From Alphaproteobacteria bacterium (GTDB lineage Bacteria; Pseudomonadota; Alphaproteobacteria; UBA7887), in assembly GCA_028289725.1 (NCBI GenBank), contig JANQOH010000368.1:1-16584 (forward strand): a DNA stretch of 16,584 nt, given 5' to 3'. Positions 7,653 to 14,709 of the stretch are shown here, in pieces. The position numbers and the translations under genes were made by a program. Under the pieces are notes generated by a model. That model ran no database searches. It worked only from the letters and a program-made list of their open reading frames with translations, and was not told the DNA's origin. Position 1 is the first letter of the stretch. The number at the start of each line of letters is the position of its first letter.

Positions 7653-9092
7653 TATATGACCGATATCGTTCCCGTCTTGCTCGCGGGCGGCTTGGGCACG
7701 CGGCTGTGGCCTTTGAGCCGCGAGATTTATCCAAAGCAATTGATGAACCTTGCGGGCGATGGATCCTTGCTGCAGCAAGCCGCGCGCCGTGCCCTGGTCT
7801 GCGGTGACGCAAGCCGGGTTATCACGGTCACGACCGAAGCACATTATTTGCCCGTGCGCGACCAGCTCGCGGAAACCGACGGCGCGTTGACCGAGAATAT
7901 TTTGCTCGAGCCGGAAGGGCGAAACACAGCGGCAGCCATCGCGGTTGCCGCGTTGCACGCCGCGGCGGACGGCAGCGATCCGACCTTGTTCGTCGCGCCG
8001 GCCGATCATGTTTTGCGTGACACCGCGATGCTGGCGGACGCGGTGCGGCTGTCCGCGCAAGCCGAAGACCGCATTTGCACATTTGGCATCACACCGGACC
8101 GCGCGGAAACCGGCTATGGCTACATCAAAGTCAGCACACCTCTCAGTGGTTTTGACGGTCTGCACGCAGTTGACCGCTTTATCGAAAAGCCAAATGCCGA
8201 TCGCGCCGCGGAACTGATCCGGGCGGGCGGCGTGCTGTGGAACAGCGGCATGTTCGTGTTCCGCGCGTCGGTAATTCTTGAGGAACTCGCGCGCCATGCG
8301 CCGGACATCGAGCATGCCGCACGCGAAGCGTATGCCGCAAGCGGCGCCGATGCGGGCGCGGTCCGCTTTCCGCGCCCGCTCTATGCCGCGATCCCGAAAG
8401 CGCCGATCGACACGGCGGTGATGGAGAAATCGAACGTCGTTGCCGTCGCCCCCATCGACCCCGGCTGGTCGGATGTCGGTTCGTGGCTCAAGCTTTGGCA
8501 GGTCTCGGAACAAGACGAAGCCGGCAACATCGCCCTGGGCGACGTGGTGGCGGCGGACAGCCGAAATTCCATGATGCGCAGCGATTCGCGTCTGATCGCC
8601 TGCGCCGGTCTGGACCAAATTGCCGTCATCGAAACCGCGGATGCGGTGCTGGTCGCCGACATGACCAACGAGCCGGCGATCAAGTCCGTCATCGAACAGT
8701 TGCGCGATGCGGGCCGCGAGGAAGCGGTGCGGCACTTGGCGGAAACGCGGCCGTGGGGCTCCTTCCGCGTTCTGATGGCGGGCGATCGGTTCAAGATCAA
8801 GGAAATCGTGGTCAATCCGGGCGCGCAATTGAGCCTGCAATCGCACGTACATCGCAGCGAACACTGGGTGGTGCTGGAAGGCACCGCGCGCGTGACCTGC
8901 GACGATTGGACCCGCGAGGTGCCGCCGAACGAGTCGACCTATATCCCGATCGGCTCAAAACATCGGTTGGAAAATCCCGGCAAGATTCCGGTGCGGATCG
9001 TCGAAGTCCAGGTCGGCGACTATGTCGGCGAAGACGACATCACGCGGTACGACGACGTCTATGGCCGGGCGGAGCTCGCCAAAACGACCTAG
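7650..9092 (+). CDS. manC: Bifunctional mannose-1-phosphate guanylyltransferase / mannose-6-phosphate isomerase
   Basis: A full-length (480-residue) type II PMI/GMP enzyme that isomerises fructose-6-P to mannose-6-P and, with GTP, turns mannose-1-P into GDP-mannose for polysaccharide, LPS or glycan synthesis. The pyrophosphorylase signature GGLGTRLWPLSREIYPKQ spans residues 13-30, and the FIEKPN loop is at 177-182. The C-terminal cupin carries the isomerase metal motif LQSHVHRSEHW (396-406), followed by PPNESTYIPIGSKHRLENPG. Both active sites look intact. Starts at 7650 and 7656 (MTDIVPVLLAGG, the more typical N-terminus) are both possible; neither has a clear ribosome site. It stands without other sugar-nucleotide genes; phosphomannomutase must be encoded elsewhere. 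It ends 4 bases before the stop of the convergent gene. Confidence 0.96.
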   Translation: MYMTDIVPVLLAGGLGTRLWPLSREIYPKQLMNLAGDGSLLQQAARRALVCGDASRVITVTTEAHYLPVRDQLAETDGALTENILLEPEGRNTAAAIAVAALHAAADGSDPTLFVAPADHVLRDTAMLADAVRLSAQAEDRICTFGITPDRAETGYGYIKVSTPLSGFDGLHAVDRFIEKPNADRAAELIRAGGVLWNSGMFVFRASVILEELARHAPDIEHAAREAYAASGADAGAVRFPRPLYAAIPKAPIDTAVMEKSNVVAVAPIDPGWSDVGSWLKLWQVSEQDEAGNIALGDVVAADSRNSMMRSDSRLIACAGLDQIAVIETADAVLVADMTNEPAIKSVIEQLRDAGREEAVRHLAETRPWGSFRVLMAGDRFKIKEIVVNPGAQLSLQSHVHRSEHWVVLEGTARVTCDDWTREVPPNESTYIPIGSKHRLENPGKIPVRIVEVQVGDYVGEDDITRYDDVYGRAELAKTT

Positions 9093-9096
9093 CGCG

Positions 9097-9423
9097 TCAT
9101 TCGGCACCAGGTATGCCCCACGATGGCGGTTTTTGCAGACCGTCCAAAGTCTCGGCCATGATCGACAGGCGATCGTCGCCGGTAAGTCCCTCACGCTCAG
9201 CCTGCGGTTGGCAGGTTTCCGTGCACATGGCGGTCACCGATTGCGCCGGGTCGACGTGCCCACGATCCTCGTGGCGCATAGCCTGCATGGCGAGCTGCAG
9301 GCACATGCTCGCGCAATAGCGATAGCCGCGCCCCTCATCAAACAGCACCGATTGTTCGCCAGCGTTCGCCGCAGCGAAAAACATTGGGAGCGTTAGAAAA
9401 AGCCCTGCCGAACGCCCGAGCAT
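9097..9423 (-). CDS. Small secreted protein with twin CX3C motifs
   Basis: A 108-residue exported protein. The start at 9423 is chosen because GAGG lies 6 bases upstream (9430-9433), and the resulting N-terminus MLGRSAGLFLTLPMFFAAANA-GEQ is a compact signal peptide. ATGs at 9441 and 9450 would lengthen it without a ribosome site. The mature protein contains CASMC and CTETC separated by 25 residues, a CX3C-X25-CX3C layout with helical character (LQLAMQAM) between. Twin CX3C arrays form disulfide-pinned helical hairpins in other proteins, so a small oxidised periplasmic hairpin is plausible. There are no other cysteines in the mature part. No family recognised. Confidence 0.72.
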   Translation of the reverse strand: MLGRSAGLFLTLPMFFAAANAGEQSVLFDEGRGYRYCASMCLQLAMQAMRHEDRGHVDPAQSVTAMCTETCQPQAEREGLTGDDRLSIMAETLDGLQKPPSWGIPGAE

Positions 9424-9596
9424 CCCGTGCCTCGCTTTCATCGCGCGCAACTATATTCGGTTGGGCCCGCCTAATGTGACATGCGAAAGCCCTCGACCGT
9501 CCCGCATTGACATACTTCCGGCCGATCGCCGTAATGGCCGGACGTGTGGCGGGAATTAGGGCCGACGCGAAGTGTCCGGCCCAGGGGGACCAAGCC

Positions 9597-9791
9597 ATGT
9601 CGCTGTTCAATCCGCGCAACAATTTCTTTTGGATGATCGTCGCCGGCGTGATCCTAGCGATCAACGGCATCATCCAGACCGTCAACGGTGCCCAGCCCAT
9701 TGGCTTCGCAAGTCTTGGCGTCGGCGTCTTGCTGATCGTGATTGCGATCGTACGGCGCAAAGCCATGACCGGGCCGCCGCCAGAAGAATAA
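9597..9791 (+). CDS. Small two-helix membrane protein, paralogue of the N-terminus of the gene at 11269
   Basis: A 64-residue protein. The ATG at 9597 has AGGGGGA (9583-9589) 7 bases upstream, so the longer frame reaching back to 9507 is not used. Two hydrophobic segments (about residues 10-27 and 35-52) are joined by a short loop containing NGAQP, and a basic patch RRK then leads to the acidic tail PPPEE. Residues 4-57 align without gaps to residues 4-57 of the 404-residue protein at 11269 (29 of 54 identical by hand, including WMIVAG, NGIIQ and the QP in the loop). The function is unknown. It is the stand-alone form of a small membrane module. Confidence 0.82.
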   Translation: MSLFNPRNNFFWMIVAGVILAINGIIQTVNGAQPIGFASLGVGVLLIVIAIVRRKAMTGPPPEE

Positions 9792-9797
9792 TCGGCC

Positions 9798-9820
9798 GCG
9801 CCGGTTACATCGCCCGGCGC
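9798..9820. terminator. Hairpin between convergent genes, possible weak terminator
   Basis: GCGCCGG (9798-9804) and CCGGCGC (9814-9820) form a perfect 7-base-pair stem with a 9-base loop, in the 34 bases between the stops of the small membrane protein and the esterase gene. No T-run follows on either strand, so intrinsic termination would be weak; it may only block read-through or exonucleases. Confidence 0.35.
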
Positions 9821-9825
9821 AGAGC

Positions 9826-11091
9826 TCAATCGACGATCGCTTGCAGCACCAGGTTGCGGAGCTGCGCTCGGTAGTGGTTTCGGTTTTTCACGCTCTGCAT
9901 CATGTAGACAACGATCATCTGCTCCGCCGGATCGACCCAGAAATAGGTGCCGGCATAGCCGCCCCAATAATATTCGCCGACCGATCCCAGCCACGGCGAT
10001 TCACCGGCCGCCGTGCGCACCCCGAAACCGAGGCCAAAGCCGTAGCCCGGCCCAGGCAAATAGACCGTGCCGTTCTTGTCGATCGCATCGCCCAAGTGAT
10101 CAGCGGTCATGAACTCGACAGTTTTCCGGCTCAGAATACGGGCACCGTCCAATGTGCCGCCATTGAGCATCATTTGGCAGAAGCGAGCGTAATCCATCAC
10201 GGTTGAGACAAGGCCATGCCCGCCGGCGAACATCTTCGGCGGCCGCGTGACGTCAATCAGTTGATCAACAGCGCCAGTCTCCGGATCTGCCTGGGGCTCG
10301 GCGATGCGCCCCTGCTTTGCATCGGGCACCCAAAACCCGGTATCGACCATGCCGAGCGGTTCGAAGATGCGCGCCGCCAAGAAACGGTCGAGCGGTTCGT
10401 CGGCCACGACATCCATCACAGCTCCCAGTAAATCGGTCGAGCGGCCATAGTCCCAGGTGGTGCCCGGCTGCCAAAGCAACGGAAGGTCCGCCAACTGATT
10501 GGCATATTCAGCGATCGACAAATTCAGCTCAAACGCCGCCAATCCGGAGTTTCTGTACGCGTCTTTTACCGGTCCATTGCCGATGAACGCGTAGGTCAGA
10601 CCTGAGGTATGCCGCAACAAATCATGGATCTTGATCGGCCGATCCGCCGGCACGAGTTTCATGCCGCTAGTCGCCCCATCCGCGGCGATGCCGACGGACA
10701 TATCGGCATAGGCGGGCAGATATTTCTCGGTTGGTTCGGCGAGATACATCCGTCCCTCTTCGATCAGGGACATGGCGCCGACCGAGAAGATGGGTTTGGT
10801 CATCGAATAAATGCGGAAGATCGAATCATGGCGCATCGGATCGCCGGCCGCGCGGTCGCGATATCCGAGCGCTTCGAAATAGGCGACCTTGCCGTGGCGC
10901 GCGATGAGAATGACCGCGCCGGGGATGGCACCCGCCTCAATATCGCGCGAGAACAGATCCGTGATTCGCGCGAGTCGGTCGCTCGAGAAACCAACTTGTT
11001 CCGGCGCCGTGGACGGCAAAACCTCGGCCCGTGCGACCGCGCTCATCGTCAAACATGCGATCAGCAATGTGATCGGCGCAAATTTTTGCAT
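9826..11091 (-). CDS. Serine hydrolase, beta-lactamase/family VIII carboxylesterase type
   Basis: A 421-residue exported serine hydrolase of the class C beta-lactamase fold. The signal peptide ends at ARA-EV (residue 22). The nucleophile motif SMTK is at 96-99 (S96, K99). The second catalytic tyrosine is Y215 in WDYGRS, where class C beta-lactamases have YxN; here the third residue is Arg. A WGG (376-378) replaces the KTG motif. SxxK, a YxR/S tyrosine and WGG together are typical of family VIII esterases, which hydrolyse short esters and sometimes weak beta-lactams. The ATG at 11091 has GAGG 7 bases upstream. It acts in the periplasm and is flanked on both sides by the two paralogous membrane genes on the opposite strand. 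Confidence 0.9.
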   Translation of the reverse strand: MQKFAPITLLIACLTMSAVARAEVLPSTAPEQVGFSSDRLARITDLFSRDIEAGAIPGAVILIARHGKVAYFEALGYRDRAAGDPMRHDSIFRIYSMTKPIFSVGAMSLIEEGRMYLAEPTEKYLPAYADMSVGIAADGATSGMKLVPADRPIKIHDLLRHTSGLTYAFIGNGPVKDAYRNSGLAAFELNLSIAEYANQLADLPLLWQPGTTWDYGRSTDLLGAVMDVVADEPLDRFLAARIFEPLGMVDTGFWVPDAKQGRIAEPQADPETGAVDQLIDVTRPPKMFAGGHGLVSTVMDYARFCQMMLNGGTLDGARILSRKTVEFMTADHLGDAIDKNGTVYLPGPGYGFGLGFGVRTAAGESPWLGSVGEYYWGGYAGTYFWVDPAEQMIVVYMMQSVKNRNHYRAQLRNLVLQAIVD

Positions 11092-11268
11092 GTCCGGCCC
11101 TCACTTCCGCGACGTTATGGGCGTCAGTATAGCCGGGTTGGTCCCCGCCGAGCCATTCGCCACAGTCGATGCCGAAAAAGGCGGACATGCGTCGGCCCAC
11201 ATTGCGTGTTAGCCTGCGTGCGGGGGAGATGAGCGATAGCCAGACGCTCGAGCGGGGAGATTTGGCTA

Positions 11269-12483
11269 ATGGAGCGCTTCAGTCTGCGGGATCACTTTAC
11301 CTGGATGATTGTCGCTGGCGCGATCATCGCGGCCAACGGCATCATTCAATCGGTTGGCGGCACGCAGCCGTTGGGTGTCGTGAGCTTGACCATTGGCCTC
11401 TTACTCGTGGGGCTCGGGTTCGTTCGGCCGCGCCGCATGGCCAAAGACCGGTCGGCGCAGTCAATCGCCCCCGAGACGTCGGACGGAGTGCGCTCGGCCC
11501 AGTATGTACGGCCGCTCGCGCTGCTTCTGGTTCTCCTCGCGCTCGCCATCGCCGTATTTTCCGGATTGCCGCTGTATTTTCGCAACAATCTGGATGTTCC
11601 CGGCATCGTCACGTTGGCCATGTGGGCGGTTTTAACGCTCGGCATCGCGCTACTCGCCTATGATTGGCAGCGCCGCGAACCGAACGGGCGCTGGCCCTTC
11701 GCGCTGATCCTTGGGGTGTTTTTGGGATTGCTCGCGGTCAGCGCCGCCACCACGTCCGTGGTTCGGTCGACCGCGATTGCGGCCTGGAAGACCTCGCATC
11801 CCGTCGATCAAGTCCTCGTCTTTGGCGTCGATCATGGCGGGCCGCAACCGCCCAGCGAAACTCTATTGGTCGACGTGCAAAATGCGCTCATCAATATTCT
11901 CGAAGCGTATGGCCAATTTCACACACCGCGGCGGGTCGGAGCCGAGAACTATGCCGTGCTCTTGTCCGATCCCGGAGCACTCGGCACGGAGGACATGCCC
12001 GCGCTGATTCAATTTAGCTATGTCGGCTTTCACTTGGTCCATGCCGAAACGCACAGACTGGCGCCCGCGGCATCGGACGGCGGTCATATCCCCGACGGTC
12101 ACCGTTTGGTCCCGGCGCGCGATGGCCCTCTCCTGATCGAAAGCCGACCAATCGTCACCGGCGTCAATATCGTCGATCAAAAGCTAACGTCCGGCGACGA
12201 CGGCGGGCCACTCATTGCCTTTAAGTTCGATGAGACCGGGCGCGTGCTATTTGCCGAAATGACGGCACGCAACGTTGGCCGGCGCTTCGCGGTGGTATCC
12301 GCCGGGCGCGTACATTTTTCCCCCGTTATCCGCGAGCCGATCCCCAGCGGCACGGGTCTATTAAGCGGGTTTTCGGACGCTGACGCGGCCACCATCGTTC
12401 GTGCGCTTTATCTTGGCGGGTTGCCCGCGCCGCTGGTTCTCATTTCGCAAAGTGTGGTGGAAGGGGAAGCGCGGAGCCCTTAG
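11269..12483 (+). CDS. Membrane protein with a SecD P1-like periplasmic domain and no SecD channel helices
   Basis: A 404-residue protein. Residues 4-57 form the two-helix module shared with the gene at 9597. Further hydrophobic segments lie at about 82-103, 110-131 and 143-162, giving about five helices. From roughly residue 195 to 397 the sequence follows the order of the SecD first periplasmic domain: ETLLVDVQNALINILEAYG (helix of the base), YVGFHLVHAE, IPDGHRLVPARDG, PLLIESRPIVTGVNIVDQ, GGPLIAFKFDETG, NVGRRFAVVSAGRV, SPVIREPIPSGTGLLSG and GLPAPLVLISQSVVE. The SecD helices after P1, which hold the proton-relay aspartate, are absent because the protein ends here. The start has GGGGAG 9 bases upstream. 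It may be a membrane-tethered polypeptide-binding head; its role is not known to me. Confidence 0.85.
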   Translation: MERFSLRDHFTWMIVAGAIIAANGIIQSVGGTQPLGVVSLTIGLLLVGLGFVRPRRMAKDRSAQSIAPETSDGVRSAQYVRPLALLLVLLALAIAVFSGLPLYFRNNLDVPGIVTLAMWAVLTLGIALLAYDWQRREPNGRWPFALILGVFLGLLAVSAATTSVVRSTAIAAWKTSHPVDQVLVFGVDHGGPQPPSETLLVDVQNALINILEAYGQFHTPRRVGAENYAVLLSDPGALGTEDMPALIQFSYVGFHLVHAETHRLAPAASDGGHIPDGHRLVPARDGPLLIESRPIVTGVNIVDQKLTSGDDGGPLIAFKFDETGRVLFAEMTARNVGRRFAVVSAGRVHFSPVIREPIPSGTGLLSGFSDADAATIVRALYLGGLPAPLVLISQSVVEGEARSP

Positions 12484-12514
12484 CCATCCGTTGACGCCAC
12501 TCCGACACACACCG

Positions 12515-13309
12515 CTACGTGCGGAACGACGGGTCGCGCGCCTCAATCAGGCGCATGTAGGAATCGAATTCCAGTTTACCGACCGGCAATCCGTCATTGG
12601 CGCCGAGGAACTCGTCCGTCATGGCAGCGGCGCGTTCGCACACCGCTTTTGACGGTTCGACCAATGGAGCGCCACCCGCTTGCGCGGCGATTTGAATCTC
12701 ACACGCGCGCTGCAAGCGGAACATGAGAATAAAGGCTTCTTCCAGTGTCGCACCGCAGGTCAGCAAGCCGTGGGTGCGCAAAATGAGAACCTTCTTGTCG
12801 CCCAGCGACGCGACGAGCCGTTGGCGTTCGTCGAGATCGATGCTCGGCCCTTCATAGTCGTGATAGGCAATACGGTCATAGAAACCGGCGGCCGGCATGC
12901 TGATCGGTAGCAAGCCATGTTTTTGCGCCGCCACGGCCATACCAGCGATCGTGTGAATGTGCATCACGCACCCCACGTCATGCCGGGCACCGTGGATAGC
13001 GCTATGGATGACAAATCCCGCCGGGTTCACCGGATGATCGCTGGCGCCGACGATCCGGCCTTCCAAGTCGACCTTGACAAGATTCGAGGCCGTCACCTCG
13101 TCATAGCGAAGACCGTACGGATTGATCAGGAAATGATTGTCGTCGCCGGGCACACGCAGCGTCACGTGACCGTAAATCGTCTCAGTCCAACCCAAATAAT
13201 CCAGAATTCGGTAGGCGGCGGCGAGCCGGACCCGGAGCGCCCATTCCTCGGATTCAATCGCACTGGTCTTCAGGCGCGGCTCGGTTCTCAGGCCTTGGCT
13301 CGCACTCAT
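12515..13309 (-). CDS. Class II aldolase/adducin-fold protein
   Basis: A 264-residue protein of the class II aldolase/adducin family, whose zinc enzymes cleave or epimerise sugar phosphates or decarboxylate related acids. Zinc ligands are visible as H117 and H119 (MHIHTIAG) and H180 (RTHGLLTCG). In fuculose-phosphate aldolase the catalytic acid/base glutamate sits in PSSEW; the equivalent segment here is NPAGFVIHSAIH (95-106), with Gly in place of Glu, so a classical aldol cleavage is doubtful. The start at 13309 is chosen because GGAGG lies 7 bases upstream; a longer frame begins at 13324. It follows the GGDEF gene by 53 bases on the same strand and converges on the SecD-like gene. Substrate unknown. 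Confidence 0.88.
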   Translation of the reverse strand: MSASQGLRTEPRLKTSAIESEEWALRVRLAAAYRILDYLGWTETIYGHVTLRVPGDDNHFLINPYGLRYDEVTASNLVKVDLEGRIVGASDHPVNPAGFVIHSAIHGARHDVGCVMHIHTIAGMAVAAQKHGLLPISMPAAGFYDRIAYHDYEGPSIDLDERQRLVASLGDKKVLILRTHGLLTCGATLEEAFILMFRLQRACEIQIAAQAGGAPLVEPSKAVCERAAAMTDEFLGANDGLPVGKLEFDSYMRLIEARDPSFRT

Positions 13310-13362
13310 GGCATGTCCTCCCATCCACTGACGGGAAGATCATACACCAACTCGTCGCTTGA

Positions 13363-14709
13363 TCAGTCCGCCGGGGCGGCGCTGGTTTTGCGCACCACGT
13401 CGCGCCTTTGCCGGCGCTGCTTATTCTCGTACATGATGGTGTCGGCGCGATTGACCAAATTGTCGATGGCAATCGGACTGTCGGGATCGTAGCGCGCCAC
13501 ACCGATACTCGCGGACAGATGATACGGGCGGTCCGACTCGCCGTTAAAGGTCACCATCGCCGCTTGCAGACGCTGGATGACGCCATCGGACCGGAACGGC
13601 GAGCCCTCGGTCACCAGGGCGACGAATTCGTCACCGCCGATGCGCCCGACCACGTCCGATTCGCGGAATGTCGTGCGCATCAAGGACGCCATGTCTTTCA
13701 GCGCTTGATCGCCCTCCGCGTGACCGAGCTGATCGTTGATGGCTTTCAACCCATCGAGATCGACGAAGACCGCCAGCATGGACTTCTTCTCACGCGCCGC
13801 GCCCTTGAGCTGCTGCTCGGCCAGCGTCAAAAAGCCGCGCCGATTGCTAAGACCGGTCAATTCGTCGCGCACCGCCATCCACATCAATTCGTCGCGCATC
13901 CGCACGCGCTCGGTGACGTCCATGCCGATGCACACGACATTGCCGCTGCGTCCGTCGGCGTTGCGCACGGTCGTCGAATTCCATTCGATCGTCAGCGCGT
14001 GGCCATTGCGGTGCCGCATCACCATCTCGTGCGCCGCCAAGTCATCGTCGCGCAAACGCTCGCGCACCTCGGAAAAGTTGGCCGCCTCAATATCCGGCGC
14101 CAGAATCTCCCACCAGTTGTGACCGACCAATTCATCGGGTCGATACCCGGTGATCGTGGTCACGGCATCATTGACGAAGCGCGTTTCGCCCTCGGCCGAC
14201 AACTCGCAAACGATCACGGGTAAGCGGTTGACCAATTCGCGATACCGCGCTTCGGACACGCGCAAGGCCCGCTCAATCTTGCGCCGCCGCCGGGCCTCGC
14301 CATAAAGCCGCGTCGCGTGCCGGATCGCGGCGTCCAAGATTTCCGGTGTCAGGCCAACCTTGCCGATATAGTCGGTCGCACCGGCCTTCATGGCTTCAAC
14401 GGCGATCGCTTCGTCGCCCTGACCGGTCAACATGATGACCGGTCGATCGAAGCCGTCCTCGCGGATGGCGCGCAACAACTCCAACCCCGTGTCGGCGCCC
14501 AAATTGTAGTCGAAAAAGCACAGGTCGTAGCCGGCGCCGTGCAACTTGGCGCGCGCATCGGTGACATTGTCGACATGGTCGAAATCGCTCATCGGCACCA
14601 CGCGCCCGAGCAATGAGCCGAACAACACGACGTCGTCCGGATCGTCCTCCACCAACAGGATTTTGAGCGCGGCCAAATCCGTGGGGCCGCCCGAATGGTC
14701 AGGGGGCAT
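13363..14709 (-). CDS. Response regulator with PAS and GGDEF domains (diguanylate cyclase)
   Basis: A 448-residue cytosolic protein with three domains. The receiver (about 15-132) has acidic D22/D23, phospho-acceptor D67 in CFFDYNLG, T95 and K117 in DYIGK. A PAS domain (about 152-270) includes NWWEIL and the closing VVCIGMDVTERVRMRDEL. The GGDEF domain (about 280-440) has an intact GGDEF at 358-362 (RIGGDEFVAL), DLDGLKAIN, DELTGLSNRRGF and an RxxD inhibition site, RESD (349-352), at the canonical five residues before GGDEF. It should therefore make cyclic di-GMP on phosphorylation, with product feedback. Its ATG overlaps the end of the kinase gene by 11 bases, with AAGGA 5 bases upstream, which marks the kinase as its likely partner. 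No EAL or HD-GYP domain is present. Confidence 0.96.
   Translation of the reverse strand: MPPDHSGGPTDLAALKILLVEDDPDDVVLFGSLLGRVVPMSDFDHVDNVTDARAKLHGAGYDLCFFDYNLGADTGLELLRAIREDGFDRPVIMLTGQGDEAIAVEAMKAGATDYIGKVGLTPEILDAAIRHATRLYGEARRRRKIERALRVSEARYRELVNRLPVIVCELSAEGETRFVNDAVTTITGYRPDELVGHNWWEILAPDIEAANFSEVRERLRDDDLAAHEMVMRHRNGHALTIEWNSTTVRNADGRSGNVVCIGMDVTERVRMRDELMWMAVRDELTGLSNRRGFLTLAEQQLKGAAREKKSMLAVFVDLDGLKAINDQLGHAEGDQALKDMASLMRTTFRESDVVGRIGGDEFVALVTEGSPFRSDGVIQRLQAAMVTFNGESDRPYHLSASIGVARYDPDSPIAIDNLVNRADTIMYENKQRRQRRDVVRKTSAAPAD

Noticed and set aside
7467..8864. A 465-codon open frame on the minus strand opposite manC
   Set aside because: It is an antisense shadow of a fully recognisable enzyme in GC-rich DNA; its translation is rich in Arg, Ala and His with no domain.
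9507..9536. TTGACA followed by TAATGG as a promoter for the 64-residue protein
   Set aside because: The spacer is 19 bases and the second box is poor; not strong enough to call, though a promoter is needed in this gap.
13408..14223. A 271-codon plus-strand frame opposite the REC-PAS-GGDEF gene
   Set aside because: Antisense shadow; the minus-strand frame has intact receiver, PAS and GGDEF motifs.
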